Source of the DNA: Dongia rigui
GTDB taxonomy: Bacteria; Pseudomonadota; Alphaproteobacteria; Dongiales; Dongiaceae
Assembly (NCBI RefSeq): GCF_034044635.1
Contig: NZ_JAXCLX010000004.1
Span: 124,001 to 188,000 of the forward strand
Length of the DNA: 64,000 nt
Direction: 5' to 3'
In this document: in pieces, positions 35,338 through 43,030 of the stretch
Layout: every line of letters begins with the position of its first letter
Position numbering within the stretch: the first letter of the stretch is position 1
Translations under genes and position numbers: made by a program
Notes under the pieces: generated by a model
What the model was told of the DNA's origin: nothing
Databases searched by the model: none
What the model saw: only the letters and a program-made list of their open reading frames with translations

Positions 35338-36225
35338 ATGGCTGAAGCTGTGATGGACAAGAAGGTTCCAAAGGCGCGGCGATCCAAGGTCGCTTCCGCA
35401 TTGCGTGAGTTGCGCAAGGCACCGCTGACGGCGTGGTTCGGCATGATCGTGGTGACGATCTATATCCTGCTGGCCGTGTTCGCGCCGTTGCTTGCCCCGT
35501 TCAAGGAGGCGGAGGTTCTTGCCGACGCCTTCCTGCCCTGGGAGGCGCCATATTACCTGGGCACCGATCAGCTCGGGCGCGACATGCTGACCCGCATGAT
35601 CTTTGCCGCGCGAAATTCCATGGGTATCGCATTCGCCGCGACGCTGCTGGCGTTCTTTTCCGGCGGCCTGCTTGGCATTCTAAGTGCGTTGCTCAAGGGC
35701 TGGTTCGATCAGATTATCAGCCGCATCGTCGACGCCGTCATGGCAATTCCCAGCCTTATCTTCGCGCTGATGGTGCTTTCCATCTTCAAGCAGCCGACGG
35801 CGACAAACATCATCCTTGTCATCGGCATTGTCGACGCGACCCGCGTCTTCCGCCTGACGCGCGCCGTCGCCATGAATGTGGTGGCACTCGATTTCGTCGA
35901 GGCGGCCAAGCTGCGCGGCGAGAAGATCAGTTGGGTTGTGTTCCGCGAAATCGTGCCGAACATCATGCCGCCATTGGTGACCGAGTTCGGCCTGCGCTAT
36001 TGCTTCGTATTCCTCACGATCAGCGCGCTGTCGTTCCTGGGTCTTGGCCTGCAGCCGCCAACCGCGGATTGGGGGTTGATGGTGCGCGAGAATGCCACGC
36101 TCATCACCTATGGCGATATCACGCCGCTGTTGCCCGCCGGCGCCATTGCGCTGCTGACGGTTGCGATCAACTTCATTGTCGATTGGTTCCTCAACAAGAC
36201 GAGCGGGTTGCGCGATGGCCAATGA
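35338..36225 (+). CDS. ABC transporter permease (DppC/OppC type)
   Basis: A 295-residue second permease. The N-terminal cytoplasmic tail is basic, followed by one helix (WFGMIVVTIYILLAVFAPLL), the DppC-type motif APYYLGTDQLGRDMLTRMIFAARNS and a five-helix core. The EAA loop is DFVEAAKLRGEKISWVVFREIVPNIMPP. It overlaps the start of the ATP-binding protein by 11 nt (ATGGCCAATGA). The protein has the standard length and no unusual features. Confidence 0.93.
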   Translation: MAEAVMDKKVPKARRSKVASALRELRKAPLTAWFGMIVVTIYILLAVFAPLLAPFKEAEVLADAFLPWEAPYYLGTDQLGRDMLTRMIFAARNSMGIAFAATLLAFFSGGLLGILSALLKGWFDQIISRIVDAVMAIPSLIFALMVLSIFKQPTATNIILVIGIVDATRVFRLTRAVAMNVVALDFVEAAKLRGEKISWVVFREIVPNIMPPLVTEFGLRYCFVFLTISALSFLGLGLQPPTADWGLMVRENATLITYGDITPLLPAGAIALLTVAINFIVDWFLNKTSGLRDGQ

Positions 36226-37861
36226 AAATATGAGTCGGCCGGCGCGCGCGAAGGGGGAAATCCTCCTCGAGATGCGCGGCATCATGATCGAGGGCGAAAG
36301 CGACGACGTCTGGCATCAGATCGTCAAAGGCGTCGATTTGACCCTGCGTCGCGGCGAGGTGTTGGGGCTGATCGGCGAATCCGGCGCCGGCAAATCGACG
36401 CTGGGCATTGCCGCAATGGGGTTTGCCAGGCCCGGCTGCCGCTTCAACGGCGGTTCGGTCATGTTCGACGGCATCGATCTTTTGAAGGCATCGGAAGAAG
36501 AACGGCGCAAACTGCGCGGCTCGCGCATTTCCTATGTGGCACAAAGCGCAGCGGCCGCTTTCAATCCCGCCCATCGCCTGATTGATCAAACGATCGAGAC
36601 CGAGACGCAGCATGGTGTGCGTGGCGTGGCTGAGTCCATCGCCGATGCCCAGGACCTCTACGGCCGCCTGCGCTTGCCCAATCCGACGACCATCGGCATG
36701 CGCTATCCACATCAAGTGTCCGGCGGTCAGCTGCAGCGCGTCATGACCGCGATGGCGATGACCTGTCGCCCGGATCTCATCATATTTGACGAGCCGACCA
36801 CGGCGCTCGACGTCACGACCCAGGTCGAAGTCCTGGCGTCGATCCGGTCCATCGTGGAAGAGTTCAATACGGCGGCGATTTACATCACCCATGATCTCGC
36901 TGTGGTGGCGCAGATGGCGCACCGCATCATGGTGCTGCGGCATGGCAAGCTGGTCGAGGAAGCGCCGACGCGCGACATGCTGGCGGAGCCGAAGGAAGTC
37001 TACACCAAATCGCTTTGGGCGGTCCGCAAGCTGGCCAAGCAGGAATCGAGTACCGACGATCTGATCCTGCAGGTCGACCATATCGATGCTGCCTATGGCA
37101 ACGCGGTCAAGATTCTCGACGACGTTTCCGTGACTGTGCCGCGTGGCCGAACCGTTGCCGTCGTGGGTGAATCCGGTTCCGGCAAATCGACTTTGGCGCG
37201 GGTCGTCACGGGCTTGTTGCCGCCGAGCAAAGGGGTGGTGAAGTTCAATGGCGCGGCTCTGCCGCCGGCGCTACCGCAGCGTGACAAGGAGAGCCTGCGC
37301 CGCATCCAGATGATCTATCAAAGCCCCGATACCGCGCTCAATCCGCGCCACCGGGTCTACGATATCATCGGTCGGCCGCTGACATTCTATCACGGGCTGC
37401 GGGGCAAGCAGCTGGAGTTGCGCATCTCAGAGCTCCTCAAGATGATCGAGCTCGATGACAGCTATATGGATCGTCTGCCGGGCGAATTGTCGGGTGGACA
37501 AAAGCAGCGCGTCTGCATAGCCCGCGCATTGGCCGCCAAGCCAGATCTCATCATTTGTGACGAGGTTACCTCGGCGCTGGATCAGATCGTTCAGGAGGAA
37601 ATCCTCAAGCTGCTGCTGCGATTGCAGGCGGAATTTGGCATTTCCTATCTTTTCATCACGCATGACATCGCGACGGTCCGCGCCATCGCTGATGAGATTG
37701 TGGTCATGAACCAGGGCAAGGTGGTACAACAGGGCCTGAAGACCAAGGTGTTGTCGCCCCCATATCCGGCCTATACCGAGTTGCTGCTGTCTTCCGTGCC
37801 GGAAATGGATCCGGACTGGTTGACCAACTTGCTGCAGAAACGGCAGGCCAAAGCTAAGTGA
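36215..37861 (+). CDS. fused DppD-DppF-type ABC ATP-binding protein
   Basis: A 548-residue protein with two complete ABC domains. The first (about residues 15-265) has Walker A GESGAGKSTLG, signature VSGGQLQRVM, Walker B LIIFDEPTTALD; the second (about 280-535) has Walker [12 protein letters not shown], signature LSGGQKQRVC and Walker B LIICDEVTSALD. Each also has a typical H-loop (ITHDLAVV; ITHDIATV). The fusion provides both ATPase subunits of the transporter. The ATG at 36215 overlaps the DppC stop by 11 nt, whereas the longer frame from 36161 would run deep into the permease gene. The S15 hydrolase gene starts 10 nt later. Confidence 0.94.
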   Translation: MANENMSRPARAKGEILLEMRGIMIEGESDDVWHQIVKGVDLTLRRGEVLGLIGESGAGKSTLGIAAMGFARPGCRFNGGSVMFDGIDLLKASEEERRKLRGSRISYVAQSAAAAFNPAHRLIDQTIETETQHGVRGVAESIADAQDLYGRLRLPNPTTIGMRYPHQVSGGQLQRVMTAMAMTCRPDLIIFDEPTTALDVTTQVEVLASIRSIVEEFNTAAIYITHDLAVVAQMAHRIMVLRHGKLVEEAPTRDMLAEPKEVYTKSLWAVRKLAKQESSTDDLILQVDHIDAAYGNAVKILDDVSVTVPRGRTVAVVGESGSGKSTLARVVTGLLPPSKGVVKFNGAALPPALPQRDKESLRRIQMIYQSPDTALNPRHRVYDIIGRPLTFYHGLRGKQLELRISELLKMIELDDSYMDRLPGELSGGQKQRVCIARALAAKPDLIICDEVTSALDQIVQEEILKLLLRLQAEFGISYLFITHDIATVRAIADEIVVMNQGKVVQQGLKTKVLSPPYPAYTELLLSSVPEMDPDWLTNLLQKRQAKAK

Positions 37862-37871
37862 GCTTTTTCTA

Positions 37872-39899
37872 ATGGCCGAAGCCGTTGAGTTACCGCAGAA
37901 AGTTGACGTCACCGAGCATTTTTGGATCACGCTGAAGGACGGCTGCCGATTGGCCGCCCGCCTGTGGTTGCCTGAATCGGCCCAGGGTAAACCCGTGCCT
38001 GCGGTCCTTGAGTACATCCCCTATCGCAAGCGTGACGGAACGCGTGCGCGCGACGAGCCGATGCATTCCTATTTTGCGGGTCATGGCTATGCGGCGCTGC
38101 GCGTCGACATGCGTGGTTCCGGCGAAAGCGACGGCCTGCTGTGGGACGAGTACCTGAAGCAGGAGCAGGACGACGCGCTTGAGGTCATCGACTGGATGGC
38201 GTCGCAGAAATGGTGCGACGGCAACATTGGGATGATGGGCAAGTCGTGGGGCGGCTTCAACTGCCTGCAGGTTGCTGCGCGGCGGCCAAAGGCCCTGAAG
38301 GCCGTGCTGTCGGTTTGTTCGACCGACGATCGCTATGCCGACGACATCCATTACATGGGCGGATGTCTGCTCAATGACAATCTGTGGTGGGGCACCATCA
38401 TGCTGGCCTATCAAGGCCGGCCGGCAGATCCCGAGCTGGTTGGTGCTGGTTGGCGCGACCAGTGGCGGGAGCGGCTGGAAAACATGCCCTTCTGGCCCGC
38501 CCTGTGGCTGAAGCATCAGCGCCGCGACGCCTATTGGCAGCACGGATCGGTTTGCGAGGATTGGGATGCGATCGAGGTGCCGGTCTATCTGATCGGCGGC
38601 TGGGTCGATTCCTATACAAATGCGGTGCCGCGCATGCTGCAGCACCTCAAGGTGCCGCGCAAAGGCGTCATTGGACCCTGGGCTCATATCTATCCGCAAG
38701 ATGGTACGCCGGGGCCGGCCATCGGCTTCCTGCAGGATGCGGTTGCCTGGTGGGACCGGTGGTTAAAGGGTGAGCAGAACGGTGCCGAGAAGGGGCCGAT
38801 GCTGCGCGCGTGGATGCAGGATTACACGGCGCCCGAAACGACGCGGACGACGCATCCCGGTCACTGGGTGGCCGAAGCGGTCTATCCGTCGGCTGGGATT
38901 GCACCCGAGGTGCTCTATCTCAACGCGGATGGGCTTGGTTCCATTGCCGGCAGCGAGGAAAGCTTGAGGCTCTGCACGCCGCAACATGTCGGGCTGGCAA
39001 GCGGCGAATGGATGGGTGCTGGGTGCATCGGCGAATTGCCGGCGGATCAACGGCTGGATGACGTAGGTGCCCTGGTATTCGATACCGAACCGCTCAAGGA
39101 AGCGATCCAGGTCCTTGGTGCGCCGGAACTCGATCTGGAATTCACCAGCAACAAGCCGGTGGCCCAGCTTTGCGCCCGCTTGTGCGACGTGGCGCCCGAC
39201 GGCAAATCACTGCGCGTGAGTTATCAGGTGATCAACCTGACGCATCGCGACAGCCATGCCAGTCCGACGCCCCTGGAACCCGGCAAGCGCTATCGCCTGA
39301 AATTGGCGTTGAGTGCGTGTGGGCACCGTTTCGCGGCCGGTCACCGGATTCGGATCTCATTGACCAGCGCCTATTGGCCGTTGATCTGGCCGACGCCGGA
39401 GGTTGTCACCTTGGGCATCATCGCCGGCGCCAGTCGGCTGTCACTGCCACATCGCCGTCCGCAATCGACGGATGGAAGCGAGCCGTTCGGTAAACCGGCC
39501 GCAGGTCCAGCGACGCCAATGACGCAGGTGACGCCGGCCGGAAATGTTACGCGTGAGGTGACACTCGATCTGGTCAAGGGTGCCATCACCTATGTGACGG
39601 ACGGCGAGGGCGTCTTCGGCGAAGGTCGCCAGCGCTTTGATGATATCGGAACCGAGGTCTTGCACAACATCAGGCGCGAGTTGCGGATCGCCCCCAATGA
39701 CCCGCTCTGCGCCTCATACATCTGCAAGCAGCGTTACATTCAGTCCCGCCCGGGCTGGGACATTCGCATCGACGTGACGTGCCGCATGACGTCGACCGCT
39801 GATGATTTCATCATGACGGCGGAGCTTGATGCCTTTGAGAACAACGAGCGTTTCGCCAGCCGAAACTGGCGCGAAGTGATCAAGCGCGATCTGGTCTGA
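37872..39899 (+). CDS. CocE/NonD family alpha/beta-hydrolase (S15 X-Pro dipeptidyl-peptidase type)
   Basis: A 675-residue cytoplasmic enzyme without a signal peptide. An alpha/beta-hydrolase domain includes LWLPESAQGKPVPAVLEYIPYRKRD, VDMRGSGESDG, the nucleophile elbow IGMMGKSWGGFNCLQ, YLIGGWVDSYTN (acid) and VIGPWAHIYP (His). A C-terminal jelly-roll domain follows from about residue 330. The family hydrolyses amide or ester bonds: X-Pro dipeptides, cocaine-like esters or glutaryl amides. It is the penultimate gene of the transporter operon, 10 nt after the ATPase, implying that the imported compound is its substrate (inference). No start ambiguity is visible. Confidence 0.9.
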   Translation: MAEAVELPQKVDVTEHFWITLKDGCRLAARLWLPESAQGKPVPAVLEYIPYRKRDGTRARDEPMHSYFAGHGYAALRVDMRGSGESDGLLWDEYLKQEQDDALEVIDWMASQKWCDGNIGMMGKSWGGFNCLQVAARRPKALKAVLSVCSTDDRYADDIHYMGGCLLNDNLWWGTIMLAYQGRPADPELVGAGWRDQWRERLENMPFWPALWLKHQRRDAYWQHGSVCEDWDAIEVPVYLIGGWVDSYTNAVPRMLQHLKVPRKGVIGPWAHIYPQDGTPGPAIGFLQDAVAWWDRWLKGEQNGAEKGPMLRAWMQDYTAPETTRTTHPGHWVAEAVYPSAGIAPEVLYLNADGLGSIAGSEESLRLCTPQHVGLASGEWMGAGCIGELPADQRLDDVGALVFDTEPLKEAIQVLGAPELDLEFTSNKPVAQLCARLCDVAPDGKSLRVSYQVINLTHRDSHASPTPLEPGKRYRLKLALSACGHRFAAGHRIRISLTSAYWPLIWPTPEVVTLGIIAGASRLSLPHRRPQSTDGSEPFGKPAAGPATPMTQVTPAGNVTREVTLDLVKGAITYVTDGEGVFGEGRQRFDDIGTEVLHNIRRELRIAPNDPLCASYICKQRYIQSRPGWDIRIDVTCRMTSTADDFIMTAELDAFENNERFASRNWREVIKRDLV

Positions 39900-39914
39900 T
39901 TTAGGATTCATCCC

Positions 39915-40298
39915 ATGCGAAAAGTCATCGACACCGGCCTTCCGCGCGGCAAGTCGCCGGTCGAACTGGCCGCTGTTGCCAACGGAACACTCTATGTCTG
40001 CAGCATTCCATCGCGGGGCGACGGCTCGATCGTCGATGGCGGGATAGAGGCGCAGACCGAGCAAACGCTACGCAATCTCAAGCAATCGGTTGAGGCCGCC
40101 GGCGCTACCATGGATGACGTCGTCCAGGTACAGGTGTTCCTGAGTGGCGAAGAGCATTTTCAAGGCATGAACGCGGCCTATGCCAAGTTCTTCAACGCGC
40201 CCTATCCGGTTCGGGCCACGTTCATTGCCGGAATCATCGTGCCGGGCGCCAATATCGAAATATTGGCGCAAGCAGACGTCAGCCACGTCAACAAATAG
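39915..40298 (+). CDS. Rid-family (RidA/YjgF) protein
   Basis: A 127-residue trimeric-type Rid protein. The core is recognised by LEQT-type segment EQTLRNLKQSVEAAGATMDDVVQVQVFLSGEEHF (in pieces) and the C-terminal Arg motif APYPVRATFIAG, with the Arg that binds carboxylate groups, then IVPGANIEILAQADV. Rid proteins hydrolyse reactive enamine/imine intermediates from PLP enzymes or act as chaperones. Start ATG at 39915 follows AGGA with 7 nt spacing. It is the last gene of the operon, 15 nt after the S15 gene, converging with sseA. An imine intermediate is therefore plausible in this pathway. Confidence 0.88.
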   Translation: MRKVIDTGLPRGKSPVELAAVANGTLYVCSIPSRGDGSIVDGGIEAQTEQTLRNLKQSVEAAGATMDDVVQVQVFLSGEEHFQGMNAAYAKFFNAPYPVRATFIAGIIVPGANIEILAQADVSHVNK

Positions 40299-40311
40299 CG
40301 CTTAAGAAGCG
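40299..40311. terminator. short hairpin at ridA/sseA convergent junction
   Basis: CGCTT (40299-40303) and AAGCG (40307-40311) pair around AAG, covering the sseA stop on the minus strand and abutting the rid stop. Five base pairs without a T-run is weak; it is listed as part of a pattern at convergent junctions. Confidence 0.2.
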
Positions 40312-41156
40312 ACCGGCGTATCGCCTGGCAGGCCCCATTCTGCCCAGGAGCCGTCATAGACGGCCACATCCCGATGGCCGATCAAGCCAAGGCCCAAAGC
40401 CAGCACGCAGGCGGTGATTCCAGAACCGCAGGACGTGATGACCGGCTTCTTGAGATCGATGCCCGCGGCCTCGAACTTGGCCTTTAGCGTATCTGCATCG
40501 TGGAAGGTCTGATCCGGTTTCAGCAATTGGGTATAGGGCAGGTTCTTGGCGCCAGGAATGTGGCCGGAGCGCCGGCCCGGCCATAGCTCGGGCTCTGTCG
40601 CGTTGAAACGGCCGCTGGCGCGCGCGTCCAATGCCTGTTCGCGCCGGCTGTCGATATTGGCCAGCATCTGTGCTTTCGAGCGCACCTGCGTGTTGTCGAG
40701 CCTGGCGCTGAAATGTCGCTCCCGTGGGCTGGGTTGGTTGTCATCGACAGGCCGGCCTTCAGAAAGCCATTTCGGCAGGCCGCCATCGAGGATTGCCACT
40801 TCCTTCGCGCCGAAAATGCGAAACATCCACCAGACGCGCGCCGCACTCATCATGCCGGTGCCGTCATAGACAACGATGCGGTTGCCGTCGCCGATCCCGA
40901 GCCTTCGCACGCGTGAGGCAAACTTCTCAGGCGAAGGCAGCATATGGGGCAAGGTCGTGTCCTTGTCCGCGATATCGTCGATATCGAAGAACACCGCGCC
41001 CGGAAGATGCCGCGCGTCATACTCGGCGCGTGCATTCTTGTTCTGCATCGGCAGATAGTATGTCGCGTCAACGATGCGCAGATCCGGCTGGTTGAGGTTG
41101 GCGTGCAGCCATTCGGTCGACACCAGGAATTGCGGATTGGCGTAGGGGCTGGTCAT
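40302..41156 (-). CDS. sseA: 3-mercaptopyruvate sulfurtransferase
   Basis: A 284-residue protein of two rhodanese domains. The inactive N-terminal one includes RIVDATYYLPMQN and GAVFFDIDDIAD. The active C-terminal one has the mercaptopyruvate-type loop ITSCGSGITACVLALGLGLIG, with the catalytic Cys at about residue 240 followed by G-S-G-I-T, which distinguishes it from thiosulfate sulfurtransferase. It transfers sulfur from 3-mercaptopyruvate to thiol acceptors. It lies 14 nt after the alanyl-tRNA editing gene; with cysK further upstream it forms a sulfur/cysteine-related unit. Confidence 0.92.
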   Translation of the reverse strand: MTSPYANPQFLVSTEWLHANLNQPDLRIVDATYYLPMQNKNARAEYDARHLPGAVFFDIDDIADKDTTLPHMLPSPEKFASRVRRLGIGDGNRIVVYDGTGMMSAARVWWMFRIFGAKEVAILDGGLPKWLSEGRPVDDNQPSPRERHFSARLDNTQVRSKAQMLANIDSRREQALDARASGRFNATEPELWPGRRSGHIPGAKNLPYTQLLKPDQTFHDADTLKAKFEAAGIDLKKPVITSCGSGITACVLALGLGLIGHRDVAVYDGSWAEWGLPGDTPVAS

Positions 41157-41170
41157 GAGCGGATCCGTGC

Positions 41171-41878
41171 TTACTTGAAGGCGATGTTGACGCGCTTGTT
41201 CATCTTGCCCTTGCTCTCGATCTTGACGATTTCGACCGGGCCGATTTCAGACGTATTACGCACGTGTGTGCCGCCGCAGGGCTGCAGGTCAATGCCGGCA
41301 ATGTCGAGCAGGCGGACTTTGCCTTGCCCACTCGGCGGTTTCACCGACATCGTGCGCACCAATTCAGGTCTTGCCGCCAACTCGTCGTCGGTAATCCAGC
41401 GCGGTACGACATCATGACCGCCGGCGATCACGGCGTTGAGGGCGTCGGTCAGCGTGACCTTGTCGAGGGTGGTCTCCGGCGGCAGATTGAAATCGAGACG
41501 GCCTTTGCCGTCGCTGATCTGCCCGCCGGTCACGTCGCCTTTGACGAGCGAGCACAGGAGGTGCAGGCAGGTATGCATGCGCATCAGCCGGTGTCGCCGC
41601 TCCCAATCGATCGCGGCTGTTATCCTGTCGCCGATTTCGGGGAGGGCACTTGCTTCGGCAGGGATGTGGAGGATGTCGCCCGGTGCCGCGCCTTTGCGGG
41701 TATCGATGATGTCTATGCTGTTGCCATCGCCCAAAGTCAGCCGGCCGATGTCGCCGGGCTGACCACCGCCGGTGGGATAAAAAACGGTGCGATCGAGAGC
41801 GATGCCTTCCGGCCCGCTCATCGTCACGACGGCTTCACAGCTCCTGAGGTAGGAGTCCTGACGAAATAGCTCTTCCAT
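41171..41878 (-). CDS. alanyl-tRNA editing protein (AlaX family)
   Basis: A 235-residue stand-alone editing domain (AlaX-M type). The zinc ligands are the HTCLH motif in MRMHTCLHLLCSLV and the C-G-G-T-H motif in QPCGGTHVRNT. The catalytic/editing loop RTVFYPTGGGQPGD is the standard N-terminal signature. These proteins hydrolyse Ser-tRNA(Ala) or Gly-tRNA(Ala) to keep translation accurate. The family normally starts as MEELFRQDSYL, supporting ATG at 41878 rather than 41914. No anticodon-binding or aminoacylation domain is fused. It sits between cysK and sseA on the same strand and may be co-transcribed with both. Confidence 0.9.
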   Translation of the reverse strand: MEELFRQDSYLRSCEAVVTMSGPEGIALDRTVFYPTGGGQPGDIGRLTLGDGNSIDIIDTRKGAAPGDILHIPAEASALPEIGDRITAAIDWERRHRLMRMHTCLHLLCSLVKGDVTGGQISDGKGRLDFNLPPETTLDKVTLTDALNAVIAGGHDVVPRWITDDELAARPELVRTMSVKPPSGQGKVRLLDIAGIDLQPCGGTHVRNTSEIGPVEIVKIESKGKMNKRVNIAFK

Positions 41879-41938
41879 CCCGATCGACGCTTCTGGTTGC
41901 TTGGCGCCGATCATAGTGGGGGGAGGGATGTGTTACAA

Positions 41939-42937
41939 CTAGAGCCAACCGGGGGTCGGCAAGCCTTTTGAGAGCAAAAACGCCGGATTGAACAGCTTCG
42001 ACTGATAGCGCGTGCCGAAGTCGCACAATATCGTCACGATCGTATGGCCCGGTCCAAGTTCCTTCGCCAACCGGATGGCGCCAGCGACGTTGATGCCGCT
42101 GGAACCACCCAGGCACAGGCCTTCTTCGCGCAACAGGTCGAAGACAATCGGCAGGGCTTCGGCATCGGGAATCTGAAAGGGGAAATCAACCGGCGTTCCG
42201 TCGACATTCTTGGTAATGCGACCCTGGCCGATGCCTTCGGTAATGGACGAACCGGAGGATTTCAATTCGCCGGTCTTGAAATAGCTGTAGAGCGCGGCGC
42301 CTTCCGGGTCGGCAAGGCCGATCTTGATGTTGGGGTTTTGCTCTTTCAGGAACATGGAAATCCCCGCAAGCGTCCCGCCCGTGCCGACAGCGCAAACGAA
42401 ACCATCAACCTTGCCCTCGGTCTGCTTCCAGATCTCGGGACCCGTGGTACGGTAATGGCCTTTCCGATTGGCGACGTTGTCGAACTGGTTGGCCCAGATG
42501 ACGCCGTTTGGATTGCTCTCCTTCAATTCCTCGGCGACGCTTTCAGAGACGCGGACATAATTGCCTGGGTCTTTGTAGGGTAGTGCCGGCACTTCCCGCA
42601 GCTCGGCGCCGGCCAAGCGCAGCATGTCTTTCTTTTCCTGGCTTTGCGTCTCGGGAATGATGATGAGGGTCTTGTAGCCCCGGGCATTGCCGACCAGTGC
42701 CAAGCCGATGCCGGTATTGCCGGCGGTCCCTTCGACGATCAAACCACCGCGGCGAATTTGTCCCTTTTCCTCGGCGTCCTGAATGATGGCGAGCGCCGCG
42801 CGGTCTTTGACGGAACCGCCGGGATTCAAGAACTCAGCCTTGCCAAGAATGGTACAGCCGGTGAGTTCCGACGCCTTCTTCAGCTTGATGAGCGGCGTAT
42901 TGCCGATTGTGTCGACGAAGCCCTGCCGGAAATCCAT
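41939..42937 (-). CDS. cysK: cysteine synthase (O-acetylserine sulfhydrylase, CysK type)
   Basis: A 332-residue fold-type II PLP enzyme. The PLP lysine is in FLNPGGSVKDRAALAI, the substrate loop is VEGTAGNTGIGLALVG, the phosphate-binding loop is GTGGTLAGIS, and GGSSGINVAGA is near the C terminus. It makes cysteine from O-acetylserine and sulfide. The C-terminal FGTRYQSKLFN is typical of CysK/CysM enzymes in Proteobacteria. Translation most likely starts at the ATG at 42937 with GAGGA 5 nt upstream. The downstream alanyl-tRNA editing gene begins after 60 nt. It is probably the first gene of the cysK-alaX-sseA unit. Confidence 0.93.
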   Translation of the reverse strand: MDFRQGFVDTIGNTPLIKLKKASELTGCTILGKAEFLNPGGSVKDRAALAIIQDAEEKGQIRRGGLIVEGTAGNTGIGLALVGNARGYKTLIIIPETQSQEKKDMLRLAGAELREVPALPYKDPGNYVRVSESVAEELKESNPNGVIWANQFDNVANRKGHYRTTGPEIWKQTEGKVDGFVCAVGTGGTLAGISMFLKEQNPNIKIGLADPEGAALYSYFKTGELKSSGSSITEGIGQGRITKNVDGTPVDFPFQIPDAEALPIVFDLLREEGLCLGGSSGINVAGAIRLAKELGPGHTIVTILCDFGTRYQSKLFNPAFLLSKGLPTPGWL

Positions 42938-43030
42938 CATAATCCTCGTAGAATTCACCAGTTGGTGTGAAATCTAGGTCCTTTGGCCGACCCGATCAAG
43001 GGCCAGAAATCGCGGAACGGCCATGCCAAT

